From: Aliidiomarina sp. B3213
Lineage (GTDB): Bacteria > Pseudomonadota > Gammaproteobacteria > Enterobacterales > Alteromonadaceae
NCBI RefSeq assembly: GCF_003290085.1
Contig: NZ_QMKJ01000002.1
Span: 62,001 to 126,000 of the forward strand
Direction: 5' to 3'
DNA length: 64,000 nt
This document shows, one piece after another, positions 1 through 8,480 of this stretch. A model generated the notes under the pieces. That model did no database searches. It saw only the letters and a list, made by a program, of their open reading frames with translations, and had not been told where the DNA came from. The translations under genes were made by a program, and so were the position numbers. Each line of letters opens with the position of its first letter. The first letter of the stretch is position 1.

Positions 1-285
1 GTTAATTTCAATAACAACTGACTGCAAAACACGACGTTTGCCTCGGTTAACTTCGATGACCTTACCAGCGGCAGGAGCAGTGAATTTAACACCCGGATTC
101 TTCTTATCTTCAAAAAGAACCTGACCTTTTTTGACCTGGTCTTCAACCTGGACATGCATAGTCGGGCGCATTCCCACATACTCTTCACCTAGCACGGCAA
201 CGGTCTTGATGGCAGCACCATCCTCGATAATTTGCTGTGGAGCACCCGCAATAGGGATGTCCAATCCTTTCTTTATCGTAATCAT
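1..285 (-). CDS. nqrA: NqrA, Na+-translocating NADH:quinone reductase subunit A (N-terminal 95 residues, partial)
   Basis: The minus strand reads an open frame from an ATG at 285 to the window edge with no stop. It begins [16 protein letters not shown] and continues with a [22 protein letters not shown] stretch and a [16 protein letters not shown] stretch. These match the conserved start of NqrA, the first gene of the nqrABCDEF operon. NqrA is a peripheral subunit of the inner-membrane sodium pump that takes electrons from NADH to ubiquinone. The rest of the gene and the other subunits lie outside the window to the left. No strong Shine-Dalgarno is visible before the ATG, but the N-terminus fits the family well. 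The identification is firm. Confidence 0.93.
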   Translation of the reverse strand, partial: MITIKKGLDIPIAGAPQQIIEDGAAIKTVAVLGEEYVGMRPTMHVQVEDQVKKGQVLFEDKKNPGVKFTAPAAGKVIEVNRGKRRVLQSVVIEIN

Positions 286-417
286 ACGCGTTTGCACTAC
301 TCAATTTAGGGAAGATTGAAAGCTCAAAATTCGTTACGCAACAGTAATAACCCTGTACTTTACGCGGCAATAGTTTAGCAGTTTTTTACACAGAGCGTCT
401 AGCCAAAACCCCAAAAT

Positions 418-462
418 GGGGTCAGAGCACTTTGGGGTCAGAGCACTAAGTGCTCTGACCCC
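418..462. repeat. REP family 1, copy 1 (half copy plus full palindrome)
   Basis: A half element GGGGTCAGAGCAC (418-430) is followed after TTT by a full palindrome at 434-462. The palindrome has a 13-bp perfect stem, GGGGTCAGAGCAC with its complement, and a TAA loop. The same stem recurs at 1165, 8258 and 8418. It lies upstream of the RAYT gene that presumably mobilises it. Confidence 0.9.
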
Positions 463-552
463 ATTTTAGTTGGTTATTTCGGAAGTGGTTCTTCATCCCT
501 TCACGCTCTATTTACTTCAGCTATTTTTATCTGGCTACAAGGAGGTGAACCT

Positions 553-1161
553 ATGGCCAGAAAGCCCCGCCAATCGGATATCGGTATACCGTTACATGTA
601 ATTCAACGCGGCAACAACAAAACGAAATGTTTCCTAGAAAGTATGGATTTTGCGACTTATATAAATTGGTTGAGGAAATACAAAGAAAAATATGATGTTT
701 CTATTCATGCATGGGCACTGATGAATAACCATGTTCACTTGCTATGTACGCCACAGAAAAACTCTGCTGTAAGCAAAATGATGCAGTTTCTAGGGACAAG
801 ATATGTCAGGTACTTCAATACTAAATATGGGCGAACAGGAACTCTTTGGGAGGGAAGGTTTAAATCTTTCCCCGTATATTCAGATCTTTACCTACTTACT
901 TTATACCGATATATCGAACGTAATCCCGTTGCTGCAGGAATTGTAAATACGCCGGAAGAATATGAGTGGACAAGTTATAAAAGCAACGCACTTGGTTTTA
1001 AATCAAAACTTATAACGCCACATCAAAAATACTTAGAGTTAGACAACGTTGATAATGAAAGAAGGCAAAAGTACCAAGAGCTCTTCGCTGACACCATTTG
1101 TCAGGAGAAATTAAGGGCTTTGGGCATAAAGCCAGGTGAGATAGGCATAACGCCAGATTAA
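553..1161 (+). CDS. REP-associated tyrosine transposase (RAYT, Y1/IS200-like fold)
   Basis: This 202-residue protein has the TnpA-REP signature. A two-histidine metal site NNHVHLL sits at H60/H62, and YRYIERNPVAAGIV carries the likely catalytic tyrosine, Y120. Members of this family are single-copy, domesticated relatives of IS200 transposases that nick and join REP hairpins. The gene has a near-perfect Shine-Dalgarno AAGGAGGTGA at 539-548 before ATG 553. It is flanked by two REP palindromes, at 434-462 and 1165-1193, as expected for a RAYT with its own substrate sequences. There is no TnpB partner and no IS ends. The gene reads as intact and of normal length. Confidence 0.93.
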   Translation: MARKPRQSDIGIPLHVIQRGNNKTKCFLESMDFATYINWLRKYKEKYDVSIHAWALMNNHVHLLCTPQKNSAVSKMMQFLGTRYVRYFNTKYGRTGTLWEGRFKSFPVYSDLYLLTLYRYIERNPVAAGIVNTPEEYEWTSYKSNALGFKSKLITPHQKYLELDNVDNERRQKYQELFADTICQEKLRALGIKPGEIGITPD

Positions 1162-1164
1162 GAG

Positions 1165-1193
1165 GGGGTCAGAGCACCAGGTGCTCTGACCCC
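1165..1193. repeat. REP family 1, copy 2
   Basis: A perfect 13-bp stem (GGGGTCAGAGCAC and its complement) with a CAG loop lies 3 bp after the RAYT stop. It sits in the 42-bp gap between the convergent RAYT and the large secreted protein gene. Its transcript hairpin, followed by a short T run in either direction, could also end transcription. Confidence 0.92.
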
Positions 1194-1203
1194 ATTTTAG
1201 GGT

Positions 1204-4200
1204 TTAAAACCGGTAGTAGATGCTAAAGGTCAATGTATCTACGACATCCTCTAGCTGATAACTGCGCCAGCGGAGGCGTACACCGGTTTGCTCTGAAAAA
1301 GCGTACGCGGCGGAAACACCGTAATATGGGTCGTAACCTGAAACGGATGTATTCGCGCTGTCGCCCCAAGTAGAAAAGCTACTGCGCTCTCCGTCCCAAG
1401 CATAGAGTCCGGCGTCAACACCAAGCTTCAAGCGTTCAAATACTGGAACATCGTGTTGCACGCCCACAGTGTAACCAGCACCACGAATGGCCAATAAGCC
1501 TTCAAGCTCAGCAAAAGATTCAGAAGGCGTTGTGGTGTCTACGCGTAGGTTTAAATGCGCACTACCCAAGTCAACATAACCCACCGCTAAGCGCCATGAA
1601 TCAGCGAAGCTATGCGTGAACTCCACCATAACGGCATCGTTCCGACTACGGTAACGCTGAATAGTCGCGCCAGCAGGTAATGCTTGCTCAATGCCTGAAC
1701 GGCTAACATCAACGTCGCTGATGCCAGCCCCAAGTTCAATTTGATAATCACCATGCTCATGAGCAACAACCGGTTGCGCCATCAAAACAAGCAAACCTAC
1801 AACGGCAACACCCATAAAACGCCCTGCATTTCGCACATGGCGCAGCGACGTGAATCGCCACACCATAAGCAACGCGAACAACGCCAAGAACATCGGCGAC
1901 ATCGAGCCTCCAGAAGATTTACCCGTAATCTCGATAGTCTCCACAACACTCAGTGAAATACTTACTTCACCAGAAGCGGAACCACCTTGTGGGTCTTCAA
2001 CTGTGTAACTCACAACATCCGTACCGCCGAAGCCAACTACCGGCGTATAACGAATCAGTTGACCATCAATAATCTCAACAGTGCCTTGCTGCGCTGAAGC
2101 AGAAACTACAGTTAATACGTCATTTTCTGGGTCGTAGTCATTTGCTAGAACGTCGATATCAATCACGCTTCTATCGTCTGACACAACCGCGTCATCAGCC
2201 ACCTCAGGTAACAGGTTCGAGCGCACCACTACATTGATGACACCCGTACCGACACCACCAGCACCATCACTCACACTGTAAGTAATCGTTGTAGTGCCAC
2301 CAAAGTTCTGAGGAGGCTCGTAATGGATAAACTGACCATCTACAACCGTCGCGCTACCAAACTGCGCACTCGCTGCAATAATGTAAAGCGCATCACCGTC
2401 CACATCCGATGCATAATCAAGCACCTCGATGTCATGGCCAATGTTCCATTTCAAAGTCACATCGATGTCTTCAACTTCTGGTGCATTGTTGCCCGTGTTT
2501 GGTACTGCTACTGCTCCCGTTATCGCTATCTCACCATCAAACTCGCCGTCGGAGTCATTAAGGCCTCCATCTTCAAGCGTCACTTGAATACAAACATGCC
2601 CTTCATTTAAACCTGGTTGCCACAAAGCACTTCTAGGTGGAGGGCATACACCAACTGTAGTTGAGGCTGATGCAACACTGTTATTCTCATCTTGTAAGAA
2701 CGAAACCCAGCTTTCATTTACATACAATCTGTACACAGCCTCCGCGGGAATAGAATTCAATTGCGGAACAACAATATTCAGATTACTTTCACCGAGCTCT
2801 GATGATGCTTCAAAATCAATTATGGGAGATACAAAGCTGAACTCGTTCTCTTGAGCCATCATGGTCTCAGCAAAGGCCTGGTCGACTATCGCACCGCTAT
2901 AATTTTCTACTGCAGTGAACGCGGTTTCACCGACACTAAGGGTTACCCATGGCTCTGCTTCCAGAAGTAGTAATTGCTCACTAAATAATTCCATTTGTAA
3001 TAGATTGACTCGAGAAATACTGTCTAGGAAGTCTGGAATGAAATCACCGTCACTATCGCCAGCGCCCTCAATATTATCAGGTATACCGTCCCTGTCCGTA
3101 TCAACATCAAATGAAGTGTTGCGCTCAGAGCTCAGATTTCTCGAGTTACGTTCTCCATTGGCTGACCCAGCAGAATACATTGACTCACCTACAGAGCTGC
3201 CCGCGCTCATGATAAGTACAAGCGTGTCACTAGCTGCAGGAGAAGTCTTGTTAGGCCGTATATAACGAAGCCTTGTCTTAAATTTGAATCTCGTTCCTTG
3301 GTTATAATCACGAGGGTCAAACCTGTAAATACGCTCTTCATCGCTAAAATCCACCCTAATATTAGTTTTCAGAAATCTCGGAGATTCATCGATTAGATTA
3401 GGCCCATAAGTTCTAAAAGTGTGTTTTTCCCTATACACCAAAGATTCTGGAAATGCATGAATGATCACTCTAATTTCAACTAGACCACCCTCAGGATCTA
3501 TTTCAGTAATTAACTGATTATTTTGGTAAGCTTCGAGTTGAACATCCAAGTAGTCAGTTTCGTAAATTAAATTCGCAACTGAATGGGAAGAAGAGATATT
3601 TAAACCTGCCTCATTATCCAGAATTACCGTGTATTCACCGATTCGTGGAGACACCTGTTGCTCGCTTTCGCCAGCTTCTTGTTCATCCTCTAGAGTGACC
3701 TGACCATTATTTACAATGACCACCTCATCAGTCGGTCCAGCAGTAAGATCACCTTCATATAAAGTGTAGGGAACCACTAAAGGGTAATCAGGTGAAGTAC
3801 CATTAAGCGAAACGCCAACGTTTGCAACGTTGCCATAGAACCGAATCGTCGGCGCGCTTATAGATATTATAGGATCAATCCAAAGTTCCTGAGTAGCTGT
3901 TGTCTCTAAACCTTCATCGTCGATAGCTCGCCACTGAATGTAGTGTAGCCCGGGCTCTCTAGTTCCAGTTGGTCCAGACACAACAACAGAATTCCCTTGC
4001 GCATCCGAAGCCTCGGGAACCGGTATTGATGATATTGAGGTATTGAGTCCAGTCGCGTTAATTCTAACTCTTTCCAATGATGAATCGCTAAATACAGGTC
4101 CTTGAGGTTCTGGAGGACTTTCAATAGTCACAACAACTTTTGCAGGTTCTTCAGAGGCCCCATTTTCATCTACGAGTCTGTAATCAAACTCGAACCGACC

Positions 4201-7200
4201 AGAGAAGTTGGCTGGAACCGTCGCAATAAAAGCAGAGCCGGAATCTGAGCGCGTAACATATTGTGGAGTTCCCACTGCATTCACACTAACTTCAGCCCCT
4301 GAATGAAAGTCATTTTCTGTGACATTTAAGACGTATTGATTCGTGTCACTGTAGGGTGGTGTATATGTATCTGCGACAGCTATAGGATTACGAGTTCCCC
4401 AAATTACTTCAATACCCACCGTATAAGTTGCAGACTGATAATCTCCATCAGTTACAGCGTATGTGAAACTATCCGTTCCCATTTCACGTCCATTAACTTG
4501 ATAGGTCCACCCTCTAGCACTGTCACTTAAGGTGCCTAGCCCAGGTTCAGATATTAATTTCAAGGTTGTCGTATCTGTGCGATTGGCAATATCAGGCTCA
4601 ATCAGCAACGATTCACCACCGTCAACATTACTGAAGTCTAAATTTTCTCCTGTCGGAGGCAAGTCATCATACCGAGCAGTTAACGTCACACTCTCTGTAA
4701 CATTTTCAAAAGAGCCGCCTACCCAACCAGCAAAAACTTTCCCTTGAACTTCAGGAGCGTCCGGTGGAACTGCATCGCCCCCATAAGGAACACTTTGAAT
4801 ATCTCCAATTCGGTTGCCGTCAATGTCCAAGAATTCAACGGTAAACATCCTAATATCCAATTGTGCCGCCACCGATTTATCTTCATCCACAGTTACTGTA
4901 CACACACCCAATGCAGAGACCGAGTCACAGCCGGTCCAAGTAGTAACAATGCTAGGATCATCTCCAACCGTTAACGATACCGTCGTACCCGCCACAAAGT
5001 CCTCAGTACACACCTGACCACAGATGATAGAGCCCGGACTACTAGAAATAACACCGGTTCCTGTCCCATTTTTATTAATGGAAAGGTTATATGTTGTTGG
5101 CTCGATCACTTTCACTAATCTAACGGGTTCGGATCTACCTGCATAATCATAGTCAGTAACAAAACCGGCTTCAAAATGAATAGCCCAAGCTCTTTCATCA
5201 GCCCTACCAGAATATGGTGTAGACGACCAATAGGCTCTAGGTAACGTATCTGGAAATGCTTGACCATTAATTGTAGGGCTCTCGTACTCGCCAGTAGCTC
5301 CACAAGTTCTTTTGTCTTCATTCTGTTCATATTGGCTGCCAATTTCCCGATTAGAACAGAATACTATCGAACGTAATTCATCAATGGTGGGTGCGCGAAA
5401 GTTCCCAGGTCTTGTCAGCGTTTGTGCAGCGCTCCAACTAAACAGAGTAGCAGATCCCTCACAAGCCGCATTGTTCCATACCTGTCCCACAGCGCAGCGT
5501 TGCCAAATAAGATTATTGACAGTATCTAACACAAGACTTGGATCGTCCTGAACCACGTAACGGTCGTCTATTTCTGAATCAGGCAAAACTGGAACGAACA
5601 TACCGAACTCAACAGTAACTGTTCTCGCTTGATCAATCCTTACCGAACAACTATCCTGAACCGAATTGTCACAGCCGCTCCACCCCTTGATTGTAATACT
5701 TTCACCACCGGTAGTTGCTATTAAAGTGACCCATATAGCTTCGTCAAATTCCACTTCGCAACTAGTGTCACAAACAATAACTCCAGGAATGATTCTTACA
5801 GAACCCTCACCAATGATATTTAGGTCCAGCGTATACTGTGGTGCAGCAACAGCGAAATTAGCTGCAACGGTCTTAGCAGCGTCCATCATTACAGTACAGC
5901 TGGTCGTTTCAGATGTGCACCCAGTCCAACTATCAAAAACATAGCCATCATCAGGAGTCGCGGTAAGCGTAACCTCAGTTCCTTCTGGGTAAGTTGCCTC
6001 ACAAACCTCGCCACAGTTAATTTCTGGCGAACTCGTAACTGTCCCGTTCTGTGGCTCAGTGATGTTCAGCGTATAGCTTTGCGGTACAGCCTCGCGCACC
6101 AAACGGACATATGCAGGCTCACTGTGCACGACTGATGTTTGAGCTATATTGCCGAAATTGAAATACACGGCATAGACGTCACCCGCAGACGCCGTGCTTG
6201 ATGTCCAATAAGCTCCATATACATCTGTTGCTGTTCCGGGGAACGCAGTTAAATTGATAGTCGGTCGGTCATAAGTAGAAGAAAAATCATCACAACCATT
6301 GGCAGTTCCATTCAAGTTGTATTCACCCGTATTCGAGCAATAGATAATCGTTCTTAATTGATCTCGAGTAGGCAACCCGAAATCACTATCATCATCGGGA
6401 AGAAGAATAGCGTCATTCCAATCATTAACACTCGTCGCCGCCTCTGTGCACCGTCCATTTACCCATTCCTGCCCATAAGTACAACGCTTCCAAATAAGGT
6501 TAGTCACGGTGTCCAAAACAAGACTTGGGTCGCTCTGAACTTCGTAGCGCCCGTCAATTATGTAACCTTCTGAAGTTGGTATGAACAATCTAAAATTAGC
6601 TGCAACGGTCTTCGCAGCGTCCATCATTACAGTACATCTGGTCGTTTCAGATGTGCACCCAGTCCAACTATCAAAAACATAGCCATCATCAGGAGTCGCG
6701 GTAAGCGTAACCTCAGTTCCTTCTGGGTAAGTTGCCTCACAAACCTCGCCACAGTTAATTTCTGGCGAACTCGTAACTGTCCCGTTCTGTGGCTCAGTGA
6801 TGGTCAGCGTATAGCTTTGCGCTACAGCCTCACGAACCAAACGAACTGCTTGCTCAAAAAAGTCAAAGTCAGGTGCTGAAAGACCCGAAGAGAAATCTAC
6901 GATATAAGCTTCACCCTCAAAGTCTCCCGGTGTAGCGGTCCAGTAGAAGTTAAATAGAGCAATCGCTGGAAATGCTGCACTGTCGATGGCGGGCGAAACA
7001 AATGTTTCCGGCTCGCCGCATGGATCGTTTGTACCATTCGAATCGAATGAAGCAGTGTTCGAGCAATAAACAAGTGTTCTAAGTTGTGCCTGTGTTGGGA
7101 GCACAAACCCGCCATCCGCGGTTAAATCCAACGCGTCTGCGTAGACATAAATGGAAGGTTCTCCGGTACACGTGCTTCCACTCCAAGTTTGCCCCACACT

Positions 7201-8112
7201 ACAGCGTTGCCATTCTAGGTTAGTTTCTGTATCACGAATTATGCTGCCATCACCTACAACCATGTAACGGTCGCTCATAGTTCCGTCGCCACTACCACCG
7301 TCACTAGGATCACCACCGCCCGCAGCAACATCAAACGTTGCGGTTACTGTGGTTGCATCTGAAACCATTACTTCACAGGAGTTTTCGGTTGTATTGTCAC
7401 ACCCCAGCCACCCGACAAACTCTGAACCTGCATCAGCTGTTGCCGTAAGCGTTACCGTTAAATATTGGTTGAAGTTGTAACTACAAGTAGAGCCACAGTT
7501 AATACCAGCAGGGCTACTCATAATCGTTCCTGTACCACCACCGTCTGTAGTTACTGTTAATTCTGTTGGAACAAACGTACCCTGGCGAACTAAGCGTGCA
7601 GCGAGTTCCGTACTCTTCTCTGTTTCAGATACTTGCCCGTTGCTGAAGTAAACATAAACCCCATCCGTCGCTGATGCCCCCTCATTAGAGGTCCAATAAA
7701 AGTCAGAAGCGGTTGTGGGAAAAGCCACCGTATCAATGGTTGGCTCAAGATAAGTTCCAAATACGCCACATTCAGCGTCGTCACCGTTAGAATCGTACTC
7801 GCCAGTGTTTGAGCAGTAAACTAATGTTCTTAACTGCTCTTTAGTCGGCAACGCAAAGCCACCATCAGCGACTAAACCTGCCGCACCTGCAAAAGAGTGC
7901 GTTGAAGGTAATCCTGTGCACGTACTTCCATCCCATACTCGATTATAACTACAACGTTGCCACTCAAGGCCCGTAACCAAGTCACGAATGACCGAGCCAC
8001 TTTCAATAGCAAGATACCGATCACCAATGACGTCACTGCTTTGAGCAAAAGATGGATTTAAAAACGAACTAACGAGAAGAATAACCGTAGCAACACGAAG
8101 GGCGAATTTCAT
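1204..8112 (-). CDS. Giant secreted multidomain protein: Lcl/DUF1566 and InlB-like repeats, cadherin-like domains, internal GlyGly-CTERM, C-terminal outer-membrane barrel
   Basis: This 2302-residue protein starts with a signal peptide (cleavage near SFA, residue 23). Four Lcl/DUF1566-type domains (DRY...LEWQRC...LPT...LRTLVYCSNT...YWTS...VRLVR) begin near residues 31, 279, 520 and 850. They alternate with divergent InlB B-type repeats (TVTSSP..NCG..C...Y..GT.VTLTA..D.G..F..WTGC). After these come Flg_new- and cadherin-like segments, a thrombospondin-3-like calcium motif (DTDRDGIPDNIEGAGDSDGD, about residue 1670) and two more cadherin-like repeats (about 1880-2055). A GlyGly-CTERM-like tail, GGSMSP plus a hydrophobic stretch and basic residues, lies at 2068-2096. 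Instead of ending there, the frame runs into a second signal-like segment (from M2100) and a roughly 175-residue beta-barrel ending in IYYRF, an aromatic outer-membrane terminus. A Shine-Dalgarno TAGGAAG precedes the ATG. Likely a cell-surface adhesin-like protein; its ligand is unknown. Confidence 0.8.
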   Translation of the reverse strand: MKFALRVATVILLVSSFLNPSFAQSSDVIGDRYLAIESGSVIRDLVTGLEWQRCSYNRVWDGSTCTGLPSTHSFAGAAGLVADGGFALPTKEQLRTLVYCSNTGEYDSNGDDAECGVFGTYLEPTIDTVAFPTTASDFYWTSNEGASATDGVYVYFSNGQVSETEKSTELAARLVRQGTFVPTELTVTTDGGGTGTIMSSPAGINCGSTCSYNFNQYLTVTLTATADAGSEFVGWLGCDNTTENSCEVMVSDATTVTATFDVAAGGGDPSDGGSGDGTMSDRYMVVGDGSIIRDTETNLEWQRCSVGQTWSGSTCTGEPSIYVYADALDLTADGGFVLPTQAQLRTLVYCSNTASFDSNGTNDPCGEPETFVSPAIDSAAFPAIALFNFYWTATPGDFEGEAYIVDFSSGLSAPDFDFFEQAVRLVREAVAQSYTLTITEPQNGTVTSSPEINCGEVCEATYPEGTEVTLTATPDDGYVFDSWTGCTSETTRCTVMMDAAKTVAANFRLFIPTSEGYIIDGRYEVQSDPSLVLDTVTNLIWKRCTYGQEWVNGRCTEAATSVNDWNDAILLPDDDSDFGLPTRDQLRTIIYCSNTGEYNLNGTANGCDDFSSTYDRPTINLTAFPGTATDVYGAYWTSSTASAGDVYAVYFNFGNIAQTSVVHSEPAYVRLVREAVPQSYTLNITEPQNGTVTSSPEINCGEVCEATYPEGTEVTLTATPDDGYVFDSWTGCTSETTSCTVMMDAAKTVAANFAVAAPQYTLDLNIIGEGSVRIIPGVIVCDTSCEVEFDEAIWVTLIATTGGESITIKGWSGCDNSVQDSCSVRIDQARTVTVEFGMFVPVLPDSEIDDRYVVQDDPSLVLDTVNNLIWQRCAVGQVWNNAACEGSATLFSWSAAQTLTRPGNFRAPTIDELRSIVFCSNREIGSQYEQNEDKRTCGATGEYESPTINGQAFPDTLPRAYWSSTPYSGRADERAWAIHFEAGFVTDYDYAGRSEPVRLVKVIEPTTYNLSINKNGTGTGVISSSPGSIICGQVCTEDFVAGTTVSLTVGDDPSIVTTWTGCDSVSALGVCTVTVDEDKSVAAQLDIRMFTVEFLDIDGNRIGDIQSVPYGGDAVPPDAPEVQGKVFAGWVGGSFENVTESVTLTARYDDLPPTGENLDFSNVDGGESLLIEPDIANRTDTTTLKLISEPGLGTLSDSARGWTYQVNGREMGTDSFTYAVTDGDYQSATYTVGIEVIWGTRNPIAVADTYTPPYSDTNQYVLNVTENDFHSGAEVSVNAVGTPQYVTRSDSGSAFIATVPANFSGRFEFDYRLVDENGASEEPAKVVVTIESPPEPQGPVFSDSSLERVRINATGLNTSISSIPVPEASDAQGNSVVVSGPTGTREPGLHYIQWRAIDDEGLETTATQELWIDPIISISAPTIRFYGNVANVGVSLNGTSPDYPLVVPYTLYEGDLTAGPTDEVVIVNNGQVTLEDEQEAGESEQQVSPRIGEYTVILDNEAGLNISSSHSVANLIYETDYLDVQLEAYQNNQLITEIDPEGGLVEIRVIIHAFPESLVYREKHTFRTYGPNLIDESPRFLKTNIRVDFSDEERIYRFDPRDYNQGTRFKFKTRLRYIRPNKTSPAASDTLVLIMSAGSSVGESMYSAGSANGERNSRNLSSERNTSFDVDTDRDGIPDNIEGAGDSDGDFIPDFLDSISRVNLLQMELFSEQLLLLEAEPWVTLSVGETAFTAVENYSGAIVDQAFAETMMAQENEFSFVSPIIDFEASSELGESNLNIVVPQLNSIPAEAVYRLYVNESWVSFLQDENNSVASASTTVGVCPPPRSALWQPGLNEGHVCIQVTLEDGGLNDSDGEFDGEIAITGAVAVPNTGNNAPEVEDIDVTLKWNIGHDIEVLDYASDVDGDALYIIAASAQFGSATVVDGQFIHYEPPQNFGGTTTITYSVSDGAGGVGTGVINVVVRSNLLPEVADDAVVSDDRSVIDIDVLANDYDPENDVLTVVSASAQQGTVEIIDGQLIRYTPVVGFGGTDVVSYTVEDPQGGSASGEVSISLSVVETIEITGKSSGGSMSPMFLALFALLMVWRFTSLRHVRNAGRFMGVAVVGLLVLMAQPVVAHEHGDYQIELGAGISDVDVSRSGIEQALPAGATIQRYRSRNDAVMVEFTHSFADSWRLAVGYVDLGSAHLNLRVDTTTPSESFAELEGLLAIRGAGYTVGVQHDVPVFERLKLGVDAGLYAWDGERSSFSTWGDSANTSVSGYDPYYGVSAAYAFSEQTGVRLRWRSYQLEDVVDTLTFSIYYRF
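5855..6108 (-). repeat. Long near-identical direct repeat inside the giant protein gene, unit A
   Basis: About 254 bp here are almost identical to 6593-6846, 738 bp (exactly 246 codons) away. The unit encodes one InlB-like repeat plus the end of the preceding Lcl domain. The near-identity at nucleotide level, including silent positions, indicates recent duplication or gene conversion. Confidence 0.85.
6593..6846 (-). repeat. Long near-identical direct repeat inside the giant protein gene, unit B
   Basis: This is the partner of 5855-6108. Visible differences include a serine/arginine codon change in the CTSETT(S/R)C segment and a few changes near the Lcl boundary. The in-frame spacing means recombination between units would delete one Lcl plus repeat module without a frameshift. 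Confidence 0.85.
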
Positions 8113-8257
8113 TGGAGCTTCCTAATTGTATTGTTTTGAGAGTCTCACCTTCATCTCAACCACAATACGAGGAAGTTGTTACTCAGCTTTTTGTTTTTGC
8201 ACGCACTTATGTGTGCGAATTAGACCAGTCTATAGCGTGTTTAGAAATTGTAAAGAT

Positions 8258-8286
8258 GGGGTCAGAGCACAAAGTGCTCTGACCCC
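8258..8286. repeat. REP family 1, copy 3
   Basis: The same 13-bp stem as the other copies, with an AAA loop. The inverted repeat extends outward to 8252-8292 (AAAGAT...ATCTTT), giving a 19-bp stem. It lies in the 368-bp space (8113-8480) between fabV and the giant protein gene, which otherwise shows no gene; the short open frame there has no ribosome site and overlaps the REP. Confidence 0.92.
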
Positions 8287-8417
8287 ATCTTTGATTTAAG
8301 CGAACGTTAAGCCACACAAGGTTTACAGCCCGAAACCACAGCAAAACTACAAAAGTAAGAAATTTACCCAAATAAGCGCAATCGCTTGTCATATGGGACT
8401 ATCGGTGAAAACAAAAC

Positions 8418-8446
8418 GGGGTCAGAGCACTTGGTGCTCTGACCCC
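8418..8446. repeat. REP family 1, copy 4, probably doubling as the fabV terminator
   Basis: A 13-bp stem with a TTG loop, extended by AAAAC/GTTTT to 8413-8451. It starts about 30 bp after the fabV stop. On the minus strand the hairpin is followed by GTTTTGTTTTC, so it could work as an intrinsic terminator for fabV. Confidence 0.85.
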
Positions 8447-8480
8447 GTTTTAATCTATTGCCTTAAACCCTAATTCTGAT

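Noticed and set aside
553-1161. Full IS200/IS605 insertion sequence
   Set aside because: No TnpB and no IS-type ends; the histidine and tyrosine motifs and flanking REPs fit RAYT.
8207-8392. 61-residue open frame on the minus strand downstream of the giant protein
   Set aside because: It runs over a REP palindrome, has no ribosome site and no recognisable pattern.
418-8446. Regularly recurring palindromes as a CRISPR array
   Set aside because: Copies are kilobases apart, not regularly spaced with unique spacers, and no cas genes are present; they are REP elements.
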